From the NCBI GenBank assembly GCA_019637315.1, contig JAHBVU010000012.1:42685-106684 (forward strand): 64,000 bases of DNA. The letters run 5' to 3'. A model generated the notes under the pieces. It did not search any database. It was given only the letters and a program-made list of their open reading frames with translations, and was not told the origin of the DNA. How positions within the stretch are numbered: position 1 is the stretch's first letter; each line of letters begins with the position of its first letter. Positions 17,814 through 25,844 of this stretch are shown piece after piece. Origin of the DNA: Gemmatimonadales bacterium (GTDB lineage: Bacteria; Gemmatimonadota; Gemmatimonadetes; Gemmatimonadales; GWC2-71-9). A program made the position numbers and the translations under genes.

Positions 17814-20480
17814 TCAGCGAGCGTCTCCCGAGCGGAGCACGCTGGCGGGGTCGACAGCCAGCGCGCGACGAATCGGGCCCAGACAGGCGACCACCGCAGC
17901 GAGCAGCACCGCCGCGGCAGCTCCCATCATGCTCAACGGGTCGGCAACCCCGACTTCGAACAGAAACCCGCGAACCGCTCCGCCAAGCAGCGGCACCAGA
18001 AGCGCACCAATCGCCAGCCCGGCGGCCACCGGAGTCAACGCGTGGCCAAACGCTCCCCCGGCGACGCGAATCCGAGACGCGCCAAGCGCCAGGCGAACCC
18101 CGATATCGCGGGTGCGGCCGAGCACAATGAAGCCCACGACGCCAAACAACCCGACCGAGGCCAGGACCAGGGCAGCAACCGCAAAGGCGCTGAGGCCAAT
18201 CGCGCGGAGCCGGGCGGGCGACAGGGCGTCACTCAGGAGCGCCGAGTAAGGCACGCCGCTGAAGGGCAGGTCAGGCTCGAGCCGCGCCAGCAGATCGCGC
18301 GCGGCGTTGAGGATCGGTGCGGGGGCGCCGCGGATCTGGACCACGGCGCTCACCAGTCGATACTGCGGTCGCTGCGCCAGGGGAAAGTAGACCGCAGCAG
18401 CGGCCGAAGCGCCCGGCCCGTCGTGACGCACGTTCCCCACGACCCCGACAATGGAGGCCCAGCCTTCGCCAAGCGACTGGTCCATCCCCGGCATCCTGAC
18501 CTGCCGACCGATCGGATCGCCCGGCGTGAGGTAGGCGGCAACGAACGCCTCGTTCACGATGGCGACGGGAGCCCCTGCTTTGCGGTCCTCAACAGCGAAT
18601 TCCCGCCCGCCTGCCAAGGGTACTCCCAGCGCGCCAAAAAGACCTGGACCGGCAATCCGGTAGTCGGCGACCGCGCCCGATCCGTTCAGGGCGGAGGGAT
18701 GGCCCTGAATCTCGACCGTGCCGTTCGATGATCCGCTCCCCATCGGGACGGCCGTGGCAAGCGCTACGGTGGTGACTCCCGGTATCGCGGCAAGCTCCTG
18801 GCGGATCGCCTCGAACAGCTGCTCCCGACGGTCGAGCTCGGCGTAGGGCGATCCTGCATCCGAAGGAAGCGGCAACGGAATCACCAGTCGGTCCGTCATC
18901 TCGAACCCGAGCGACTGATCGAGCATCCGCGAGAGACTGCTGCTCAGCAACCCGGCGCCGACCAGCAGCACGAAGGTCACCGCCACTTCGACGCCGAGCA
19001 GGCCTTGCAACGCGCGGTTGGGACCCACGATCCGGCTGCTGCCTCGCTCTGCCGTGCCGCGCTCGACCGCGCGAGCCGCCCAGAGCGCGGGCAGCACGCC
19101 GGCGAGGATACCTACGCCGACGATCAAGGCCACCACGAACACGAGGAAGGTGAGGTCGACCGGGACCGTGCGGACGAAGGGCAGCAGACTCGCGACGGAA
19201 CCGAGGAGGATCGGCCTGACGGCAAGCCAGACGAGCAGACCTATCGCCGCCCCCACCACCGTCAGCACCAGGCTTTCGACTACAAACCTGCGGATCAGAT
19301 CATGAGGCGTGGCCCCCATGGTGCGAATCATGACGAGCTCGTTGCGGCGTTTGGCAGCGCGAGCCAGCAGCAGCGCGGTCAGGTTCAGCACGGCCACCAC
19401 CAGCAGAAGGCCAACGGCACCCTGCAGCAGCTGCAGGACGCGAGGCGATTGACCGAGCAGCGCATTTCGGATCGGCTCGGCCCGGGCGCCGTCCGCGAGA
19501 AACGGGCTGGCCGGTTCGCCGCTGACGATCGACCGCGTGAGGGCCGAGAGGGACTGGGTTGCCGCCTCGATCGTGACGCCCGGACGCAGGCGGCCGAGCA
19601 CACGCCAGTTGTGGCCAGTCCGGCTCAGGTCCATCGCGAGCATCGGCTCGATCGGCACCCACGCCTGCGCACCGACCGGAAAATCCATCCGGCCAGGCAT
19701 GACGCCCACGACGGTCGCGCTCGTTCCGTCGATCCGGACCACGGTCCCGATCACATCCGGGTCGGCCCCGAACCGGCGCCGCCAGAGGCGCTCGGACAGC
19801 ACCACGGCAGGGGCACCCCCCTCGACCGCTTCCTCCGTCGTGAACCAGCGACCGAGCATCGGATCGATGCCCAGAACCGCGCTCAGCTCTTGCGACGCGA
19901 CCGCCACCAGCATCGTTTCGGGCGTACCATGACCGGTCAGCACTCGTCCCCACACCTGGTAGCCCGCCAGCTGGGTAAAATCAGGCGCCTCGCGCTGCCA
20001 ATCCCTGAGGTTGGCGCCCGCGACCTGCATCGGGCTTCCCTGCCTGGTCTCGACCACGGTGACGATTCGGTCGACGTCCCGGTACGGCAACGGGTGAAAG
20101 AAAGCCGCGTTCAGGATCCCAAACACGGCCACGTTGGCACCAACACCGAGAGCCACAACGACGAGGCCGACCGCTGTGAACCAGGGGTCGTGCCGAAAGC
20201 CGCGCAGAGCGAGCCGGGTGTCGCGCCCCCACCGACCCGCCCATTCCCGCAACCGGGCGCGACGCTCGCCGCGGTGATCGATGGCAGCCACCTGCCGGGC
20301 CAGCCGGCGACGATCGCCCAACTCTGCCGCCGCCCGACGAGCCGCCTGGTCGGGCGTCAGACCCTGGCGCATCAGCTCCTCCTCCGCCATGGCGCGGTGC
20401 AGCTCGAGCTCAGCCTCGACATCCGCCTCGACTCGACTCCTGCCGGTCGCCAGGCGAAACAGGGAACGCAAACCAGCCAT
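17814..20480 (-). CDS. ADOP-type ABC transporter permease (MacB/FtsX-like)
   Basis: A protein of 888 residues of the acidobacterial duplicated orphan permease type. The cytoplasmic N-terminus (about 1-95) has the permease-prefix helix bundle with LTPDQAARRAAAELGD. A first membrane helix (WFTAVGLVVVALGVGANVAVFG) opens a MacB_PCD periplasmic domain and the first FtsX three-helix module; the second half repeats this layout, ending with a final three-helix FtsX module (about 780-880). There is no ATPase domain and no neighbouring ATPase gene, as is typical for these orphan permeases. The probable role is export of or resistance to hydrophobic compounds, but no substrate is known. It follows the PadR gene by 9 bases and is presumably repressed by it. 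Confidence 0.88.
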   Translation of the reverse strand: MAGLRSLFRLATGRSRVEADVEAELELHRAMAEEELMRQGLTPDQAARRAAAELGDRRRLARQVAAIDHRGERRARLREWAGRWGRDTRLALRGFRHDPWFTAVGLVVVALGVGANVAVFGILNAAFFHPLPYRDVDRIVTVVETRQGSPMQVAGANLRDWQREAPDFTQLAGYQVWGRVLTGHGTPETMLVAVASQELSAVLGIDPMLGRWFTTEEAVEGGAPAVVLSERLWRRRFGADPDVIGTVVRIDGTSATVVGVMPGRMDFPVGAQAWVPIEPMLAMDLSRTGHNWRVLGRLRPGVTIEAATQSLSALTRSIVSGEPASPFLADGARAEPIRNALLGQSPRVLQLLQGAVGLLLVVAVLNLTALLLARAAKRRNELVMIRTMGATPHDLIRRFVVESLVLTVVGAAIGLLVWLAVRPILLGSVASLLPFVRTVPVDLTFLVFVVALIVGVGILAGVLPALWAARAVERGTAERGSSRIVGPNRALQGLLGVEVAVTFVLLVGAGLLSSSLSRMLDQSLGFEMTDRLVIPLPLPSDAGSPYAELDRREQLFEAIRQELAAIPGVTTVALATAVPMGSGSSNGTVEIQGHPSALNGSGAVADYRIAGPGLFGALGVPLAGGREFAVEDRKAGAPVAIVNEAFVAAYLTPGDPIGRQVRMPGMDQSLGEGWASIVGVVGNVRHDGPGASAAAAVYFPLAQRPQYRLVSAVVQIRGAPAPILNAARDLLARLEPDLPFSGVPYSALLSDALSPARLRAIGLSAFAVAALVLASVGLFGVVGFIVLGRTRDIGVRLALGASRIRVAGGAFGHALTPVAAGLAIGALLVPLLGGAVRGFLFEVGVADPLSMMGAAAAVLLAAVVACLGPIRRALAVDPASVLRSGDAR

Positions 20481-20489
20481 GATGCCTCC

Positions 20490-20825
20490 TCAAACTTTGG
20501 CAGCTGCGAGGATCTTCCCCACCGCCGCCACGTAACGGCGCCAATCGGCGTCCTGAGCCTGGAGCTGCTTTCGACCGAGCCGGGTCAGGCGATAGTACTT
20601 GGCCCGACGGCGGTGCTCGGTCACGGCCCACTCGGCGTCCAGCCATCCGCGCTGTTCCATCCGGTGGAGAGCCGGGTACAGCGCACCTTGCTCGATCGTG
20701 AGGGCCTGGTCGGTGGTGTCCCGAATCCAGCGAGAGACCTCGAACCCGTGGCGCGGGCCCCAGGTCAGAGCCTTCAGAATCAGGAAATCGAGGGTGCCCT
20801 GCATCAATTCAACGGAACCAGCCAT
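20490..20825 (-). CDS. PadR-family transcriptional repressor
   Basis: A protein of 111 residues, the usual size of PadR subfamily-2 repressors. It has the winged-helix DNA-binding domain: MQGTLDFLILKALTWGPRHGFEVSRWI, then EQGALYPALHRMEQRGWLDAEW with the recognition helix, and the wing RRRAKYYRLTRLGRKQL. It ends with a short dimerisation helix. The gene lies 9 bases upstream of the ADOP permease, the standard pairing in Gemmatimonadota and Acidobacteriota, and a palindrome overlaps its own promoter, which suggests autorepression of both genes. A GGGAG ribosome site precedes the ATG. Confidence 0.9.
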   Translation of the reverse strand: MAGSVELMQGTLDFLILKALTWGPRHGFEVSRWIRDTTDQALTIEQGALYPALHRMEQRGWLDAEWAVTEHRRRAKYYRLTRLGRKQLQAQDADWRRYVAAVGKILAAAKV

Positions 20826-20849
20826 GGGTGCTCCCGAGGACGTTACCTC

Positions 20850-20878
20850 AATCTCTTAGCCTAAGCGATTTAGGTCAA
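20850..20878 (-). promoter_or_regulatory. Promoter with overlapping palindromic operator of padR
   Basis: On the minus strand, TTGACC (20873-20878) and GAGATT (20850-20855) are 17 bases apart. The spacer holds two overlapping inverted repeats: CTTAG-C-CTAAG (20855-20865) and CCTAA-GCGAT-TTAGG (20860-20874). This is where a repressor would block RNA polymerase, so it is a candidate PadR operator. Confidence 0.5.
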
Positions 20879-20882
20879 TGGC

Positions 20883-20926
20883 ACACAAGAAAGCCGCCGT
20901 ACCAGGTCAGATCCCGGCAAGGCGGC
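20883..20926 (-). terminator. Intrinsic terminator after the acylase gene
   Basis: On the minus strand GCCGCC (20921-20926) pairs with GGCGGC (20893-20898), with a second inner stem CCGGG/CCTGG separated by a symmetric 3-base internal loop. The tail TTTCTTGTGT follows. It lies 20 bases after the acylase stop and insulates the padR promoter. Confidence 0.6.
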
Positions 20927-20945
20927 ATTCGTTGCAATCGCGAGC

Positions 20946-23357
20946 TCAGTTGCCCTGACAGCTCCGCCCTGCCGCTGTCCGGCACAGCTCGACGACTTTG
21001 AGTGTCGGATCCGCTTCAATGTCCGTCCGATCGAACAGGATCGGCTTCGATTCCTTGCGGGAAAAGAGCAGCGTCTGGTCCGCGTGGTGGCGCGAGTCGG
21101 GGTTGTTCGACTGCGAGGACGCGAGGAGCGACCGCCCAACCGGACCCCGATCCGTGAACTGTACCCACGCCACGTAGCTGGTGGCGTGCACGATGGTGTT
21201 CCAGCCCTTCCCCGGCACCCATCCCGACCCGTTCAGGACGAGGTTGTACTGTCCCGTCTGAGCCGGGCCACCGGGAATCGGGATCCGCTGACCGGCTCGC
21301 TCTTCGATCTGGTAGTCGCGTAGCCTGGCCGCGAGAGGGATGCCCGTGTCTCGAAGATTGCCGATGGCAGCGGTGAGAGCTCGGGTGATCCTCGGGTTGG
21401 CTGCATTGAGCCCCCGCGGCGTCGCCATCGGATCCTTCGGGTCGAACGGCACGGTGAAGAGCTCAGCCTCCGGTTGCGCGGCTTGCGTCAGGTTCTCCAT
21501 GAAGCGACGCCAGAGCACGGCCCCGGGACTGTCGATGTCGTCCGTCATGTCCCATGCCGCCAGCACGTCACAGGCTTCCGGAATGCCCTTCTGGACCGGC
21601 AGCGTTCGGCAATGCGTCACCAGCGGATCGCGCCATAGCTCGGCCGAGTAGACCCGGTTGTCCATGGTGATCGTCTCGAGGTCGGCCAGCGAGAACCGTT
21701 GCCCCGGGCGCCCGTCGGTGCCCCGGAGACGAGCTTCGATTTTGTGCAGCCCGCTCCGGGTTCGCAGGCTGCGGGGCGTGCGCTCATCACCGATGATGGC
21801 GTCAAAGCCCTCGAGTAACGTGCTGGCATGGTTGGCCCAGTGACTGTCGTTCGAGTTGGTGGCGTAGTCCCACCGGTCGAGCATCGGAAGGCGCTTTGGG
21901 CCGAAGATGCCCGGCACGGGAGCATCGGGGTCAGTACCCCACTCGCATTCCTTGCGCCAACCGTCGAAGACGATCAGCTGTTGCCGACTCCATAGGTCCT
22001 TGCCCAACTCCGCATTGGTACAAGCGGCACGCATCGCGTCCGTTACATGCGGCACGGAAGAACGGTCACCGTAGATGACTCGGCCCTGGTCGTCTGCCGC
22101 GACCGTGTTGAGCCAGCCGAGGGCCATATAGCGCCGCCCGGCGAGGTCGAGACCTTCGGCCGAGCGCGCCGCGTTCATCTCATACTGCTGATTGAGCCAG
22201 CGGAAACCGGTCGATACGGTCCGAACGGCGTATGCCGTCGTCGTCGTCCAGACGAATGTGCCGTTGGCAATGACCGGTCCAAAGTGTGTTTCCCAGAACG
22301 TGTGGCTGTGCCGAGTCAGCCTGCCGTCGTCGCCCAGCACGTCGACCGAGACAACTCTGGGGCTGATCCGTCGGGTCGCGCCCTCGTACTGGTAGGAGGT
22401 CGGGTCGCCTGGCGCGAGGCGAAGCTGATAGACGGTTTCCCGCTTCGGCACGCTGGCCGTGTGACTCCACGCCACGTTGCGGTTGAAACCGAGCAGAACG
22501 AAAGGATTGCCCGGGAACGTCCCGCCGTAAACGTCGAGCACACCCGGAACGGTGAGGTGGATTTCGAAGAAGCGTTCCGGCTCGTGCCAGCGCCAATGGG
22601 GGTTGATGAAGACCATCCCCTTCCCGTTGTCGGTACCATCGCGGCCCAGCGCAATCACGTTGCTCATGGTAAGCCTCGGCTCCGCCTCTGGGCCCGGTGA
22701 GGGAGAGCGAGGGCCCGAGGCCGCTTGTCCCGGCCGAACGGCGTCGACTGTCGGGCCGATCCAGGAGGAGTTGAGCATGATCGCCGTGTGCAGCGCCCGG
22801 AGATAGACATCTCGCTCCGTGATCGGACGAACCCAGGCCTGACCGCGGCACCGGGCATCAGGCAGGTTGCCGACCCCCACCTGTTCGAGATAGTGGTTGT
22901 AGCCAGCGACGTAACCGCGAACCATCTCGCGAACCTCTGGAATCGGGCCTGCCGGCGGAGCCTGCCGCAGCTCCGCACCGACCACGTCACGATCGATCAG
23001 CCACTGCCAGTAGAAGTCGCTCTGGAGATTCGTCACGGTCTGCCGGCCGTCGCGCTTACCCTCGACACCGAAGAAGCGGGACCGCTCTGCGCGTACCGTC
23101 ACCCAACGATCGGCAATCGTGCAGATGTCCGTTGCGGCGAGGGCGTAGCCGTGACCGAAGCCCGCCCCAGCGAGGCTGGTCGCCTCGACGTGGGGCACCC
23201 CATAGGCAGTGGTGCTGATCCGGGCGCGGAGGGACCCGCCGTCCTCTGACGTCCCTCGTTGCGCCGCCGCGGGGTCACTCGAGGCCGCGAGCGGACCCAG
23301 CACGACGCAGCACACCGCACTCCAGCGGGACACAGCTCTCTGAATCCGCCACGACAT
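20946..23357 (-). CDS. Secreted Ntn-hydrolase acylase, PvdQ/aculeacin-acylase-like
   Basis: A protein of 803 residues from ATG 23357, chosen because CTGGAG lies 7 bases upstream and a signal peptide ending AAAQ follows; an ATG 39 bases earlier is possible. Such proenzymes self-cleave to expose an N-terminal serine. Here that serine is Ser232 in MSNVIALGRD, preceded by Met instead of the usual Gly. Downstream motifs match the acyl-homoserine-lactone acylase PvdQ as I recall it: INPHWRW, LTVPGVLDVYGG, GFNRNVAWSHT, LGWLNTVAADDQG, YATNSNDSHW, RIPIPGG and DQTLLFSRKE. The likely reaction is removal of an acyl chain from an amide, possibly quorum-signal or lipopeptide degradation. It lies about 100 bases downstream of the DUF5686 gene. 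Confidence 0.85.
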   Translation of the reverse strand: MSWRIQRAVSRWSAVCCVVLGPLAASSDPAAAQRGTSEDGGSLRARISTTAYGVPHVEATSLAGAGFGHGYALAATDICTIADRWVTVRAERSRFFGVEGKRDGRQTVTNLQSDFYWQWLIDRDVVGAELRQAPPAGPIPEVREMVRGYVAGYNHYLEQVGVGNLPDARCRGQAWVRPITERDVYLRALHTAIMLNSSWIGPTVDAVRPGQAASGPRSPSPGPEAEPRLTMSNVIALGRDGTDNGKGMVFINPHWRWHEPERFFEIHLTVPGVLDVYGGTFPGNPFVLLGFNRNVAWSHTASVPKRETVYQLRLAPGDPTSYQYEGATRRISPRVVSVDVLGDDGRLTRHSHTFWETHFGPVIANGTFVWTTTTAYAVRTVSTGFRWLNQQYEMNAARSAEGLDLAGRRYMALGWLNTVAADDQGRVIYGDRSSVPHVTDAMRAACTNAELGKDLWSRQQLIVFDGWRKECEWGTDPDAPVPGIFGPKRLPMLDRWDYATNSNDSHWANHASTLLEGFDAIIGDERTPRSLRTRSGLHKIEARLRGTDGRPGQRFSLADLETITMDNRVYSAELWRDPLVTHCRTLPVQKGIPEACDVLAAWDMTDDIDSPGAVLWRRFMENLTQAAQPEAELFTVPFDPKDPMATPRGLNAANPRITRALTAAIGNLRDTGIPLAARLRDYQIEERAGQRIPIPGGPAQTGQYNLVLNGSGWVPGKGWNTIVHATSYVAWVQFTDRGPVGRSLLASSQSNNPDSRHHADQTLLFSRKESKPILFDRTDIEADPTLKVVELCRTAAGRSCQGN

Positions 23358-23425
23358 GTTCTGACTCCAGCAGGAAGGGTGGAAGGGACGCTTCAAATGA
23401 TACGGGATCAGGCGCGTGACGCAAT

Positions 23426-23442
23426 CACCGCCGGCGGCGGTG
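23426..23442 (-). terminator. Hairpin upstream of the acylase gene, weak terminator candidate
   Basis: CACCGCC (23426-23432) pairs with GGCGGTG (23436-23442) around a 3-base loop, 15 bases after the DUF5686 stop. The tail has no U-run, so it could equally be an mRNA-end stabiliser or chance GC pairing. Confidence 0.25.
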
Positions 23443-23456
23443 GCAGCGGGATACGG

Positions 23457-25838
23457 CTACCGGAAGAACCCGAATCCGACCGACCACGTCTTGGTGGGAA
23501 AGGCCGACAACTGGCGGGTAATCGCAACGGTCAGATCGAAGGGCGCCAGGAACGGTGTCAGCCCATCGAAGCGTAAACCAACTTCGCCGAACACCCGATC
23601 GGTCGCATCCTGCGCACCAGGCGGTCTAGCGCCGGAGCGGTGACGCCAGTGGGTCTGAAACGCTCCCCCATGGACGCTGACCCGAACCGGCAGGTCACGA
23701 ACGACCGGAATGCCGCTCGCGGCAAGCGGCAGGCGTCCGAATTCATGAATCGCCGTCACCGCCCAGATCCGGTTTCCGGCAAACAGGGTGTCTCCCAGGT
23801 TGTTGAACCCGATTCGCTCGAGGCCGAACAGGTCGGTGCCATGGTCGACGCCGAACTGCCGCTGCGGAGGCAGCGTTCCATTGCTCCACCCTGCCACCCC
23901 GCGAAGCGTCAGCGTTCCGATCGTTCCGACACGCCGCCGATGCACCGCGTCGACCTGGTAACGACGGTAGGCAAAGTCGGAGGCAATCCAATCGGGATCT
24001 GAAACCTCCGCGCTGACCTGGATCCGACTCCAGGCGTACATCGGCAGGAGAACGTCCCCGCCCTTGCCACGCATTACCGGTCGGGTATCGAAACTCAGGC
24101 GACCGGTGATCGATCGCAGCCGACCTTCCTCGATCGCGGGATTGACCCGAACCACCCGCTCGCCGCGTCGAAGGGTATAATCGGACGAGAGCGGCAGGCT
24201 GGTCTGGCGCGCATCGCGATAGTCGGCGCCAACGCGCACTTGGCCGATCAACCTGGCGTCGGCCGAAAGGACGAGCCCGCGCTCGCGGTAGTAGTCGAAG
24301 GGATCGCGGGCCACCAGCGCCTTGAGCGTGGCGTCCCGACCCTGCGACGGCAAGGTCGGCCGTGTCATGGTTTCGTCGTGAAGACGCCAGCCGAGCCAGA
24401 GGTCGCGCGAGGGGAGAATTCGGAAGTCGGTTCCAACGCGGTACTGCGCCCGGTCGCTGCTGGTACCATAGCCCAGTTTTGCGGCAAGCCGAAGGTCGTT
24501 ACCAAGGGGCTCGAGCACGCTGGCACCCAGGTAGGCTCCGTCGACTCGATTGAAGTGGAAGAAGTCTGCGCCACGCGCATCGACGACACCATCGAGGACC
24601 AGCCGCAAGAGTTGTCGGATCGGGCCGCGACGCCGGTCGGCGATCGAATCGATACGCACCCAGGCCCGCGCCTCCACCGGCGTAAGCGGCGGACCGGCAA
24701 CCTCGCGCCATCGCGCCGAGTCCGCCCGATCCGCATCAGGCGCCACCACGATCCGATAGTGAAAGTCGCGCGCAACCCCGCGATCGACATCGAAAGGTCC
24801 CAGCGTTGCGATATGCTCCAACCCCAGTCGCCTGGGCACGCCGGGCAATGGAACCTTGAAGGCGAGCTCGGCGGATAAGCGAATCTGCTGGGGCCACCAG
24901 AGCCCGCCCTGTCCTTCGGTCAGGAGCTGACGATAGCGAACGTTGACAAGGGGTGAAAGCTGCGCAGCTGGATTGAGACCGACGTCGATGGTGAGGACCC
25001 GGTAGGTCGAGTCCAGGACATCGATCACGCCAACGAAGGCCGGCGCCGCCTCCGAGCGCGGTTCGAGCGCCAGGCGATACGTCAAGCCGCGGTCGAGCCT
25101 CAGGGTGTCCAGAATGCGGAAGCGATAGTGACGGAGGGCGTCATCGGCAATCGGCGACGGCAGCTGATGGGGCCCCAGTTCGATCCGATCCCGACTGAAA
25201 TTGAGCAACTCACCGATGGTCACGACGTTGTTGTCCGCCGGGATATTGCCGGACTGGCGCCGCGCAATGATCCGCTCCTGGTAACGACCGGGATGCTTCC
25301 AGCTGGCATCGACCCTGGACTCCGTGATAGCCAGGATGGACTCAGCCGAGTCGGCCGACTTGGTGAGGTCGCGAATCAGCAGACGAACGAATGCCTGATG
25401 CTCGTAATCGCGGAGGCCGTCCAGCGCGTCGCGCTTCGCGGCGATGGCGCGGCGAATGATGCGCTCGGCCGGATCGTCTTCCGCCGTCACGGTCAGTTCC
25501 TCGAGCTCCAGCGGCCGCCGGACGAGGTGTACCACCAGCTGCACCGAGTCCGCAGCCAGCACCAACGGCACCGCGACCGGGAGATAGCCGACTCGGCGGA
25601 CGTCCAGGGTCCAGCGCCCGGGAGCCAGTTCGAGTCGGAACCTACCTTCATCCGTCGTCAGCTGCGATCGGCCGGATTCGACTACCCGGACGGCCGCAAG
25701 ACGGACCGGCCCTGCCGAGAGCGAGTCGACGACGGTCCCGCTGACGACTACCCGATCGGAGGGCTGGGCAGCAGCCTCCGGGGCGCCGACGACCACCAGA
25801 CCGAACAGTACCAGCGCCTGCCGAAGCCCCGCACGCAT
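23457..25838 (-). CDS. DUF5686-family outer-membrane protein with carboxypeptidase-regulatory-like N-terminus
   Basis: A protein of 793 residues with a signal peptide (1-24, AAAQ). Residues about 28-110 form the carboxypeptidase-regulatory-like beta-sandwich also found on TonB-dependent receptors (VVVSGTVVDSLS, LELAPGRWTLDVRRVGYLP, LEELTVTAE). The rest follows the DUF5686 pattern: AERIIRRAIAAKRD, YEHQAFVRLLIRDL, then a barrel starting with FFHFNRVDGAYLGASV and ending in TKTWSVGFGFFR with a C-terminal aromatic residue for outer-membrane insertion. No TonB plug is present. The function is unknown; the stop-to-start distance of 6 bases from the PQQ dehydrogenase places both in one operon. Confidence 0.78.
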   Translation of the reverse strand: MRAGLRQALVLFGLVVVGAPEAAAQPSDRVVVSGTVVDSLSAGPVRLAAVRVVESGRSQLTTDEGRFRLELAPGRWTLDVRRVGYLPVAVPLVLAADSVQLVVHLVRRPLELEELTVTAEDDPAERIIRRAIAAKRDALDGLRDYEHQAFVRLLIRDLTKSADSAESILAITESRVDASWKHPGRYQERIIARRQSGNIPADNNVVTIGELLNFSRDRIELGPHQLPSPIADDALRHYRFRILDTLRLDRGLTYRLALEPRSEAAPAFVGVIDVLDSTYRVLTIDVGLNPAAQLSPLVNVRYRQLLTEGQGGLWWPQQIRLSAELAFKVPLPGVPRRLGLEHIATLGPFDVDRGVARDFHYRIVVAPDADRADSARWREVAGPPLTPVEARAWVRIDSIADRRRGPIRQLLRLVLDGVVDARGADFFHFNRVDGAYLGASVLEPLGNDLRLAAKLGYGTSSDRAQYRVGTDFRILPSRDLWLGWRLHDETMTRPTLPSQGRDATLKALVARDPFDYYRERGLVLSADARLIGQVRVGADYRDARQTSLPLSSDYTLRRGERVVRVNPAIEEGRLRSITGRLSFDTRPVMRGKGGDVLLPMYAWSRIQVSAEVSDPDWIASDFAYRRYQVDAVHRRRVGTIGTLTLRGVAGWSNGTLPPQRQFGVDHGTDLFGLERIGFNNLGDTLFAGNRIWAVTAIHEFGRLPLAASGIPVVRDLPVRVSVHGGAFQTHWRHRSGARPPGAQDATDRVFGEVGLRFDGLTPFLAPFDLTVAITRQLSAFPTKTWSVGFGFFR

Positions 25839-25844
25839 GCGGAG

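Noticed and set aside
19005..20864. Plus-strand frame of about 600 codons opposite the ADOP and PadR genes
   Set aside because: It has the His/Arg/Gln-rich make-up of antisense frames and spans two well-supported genes and their promoter.
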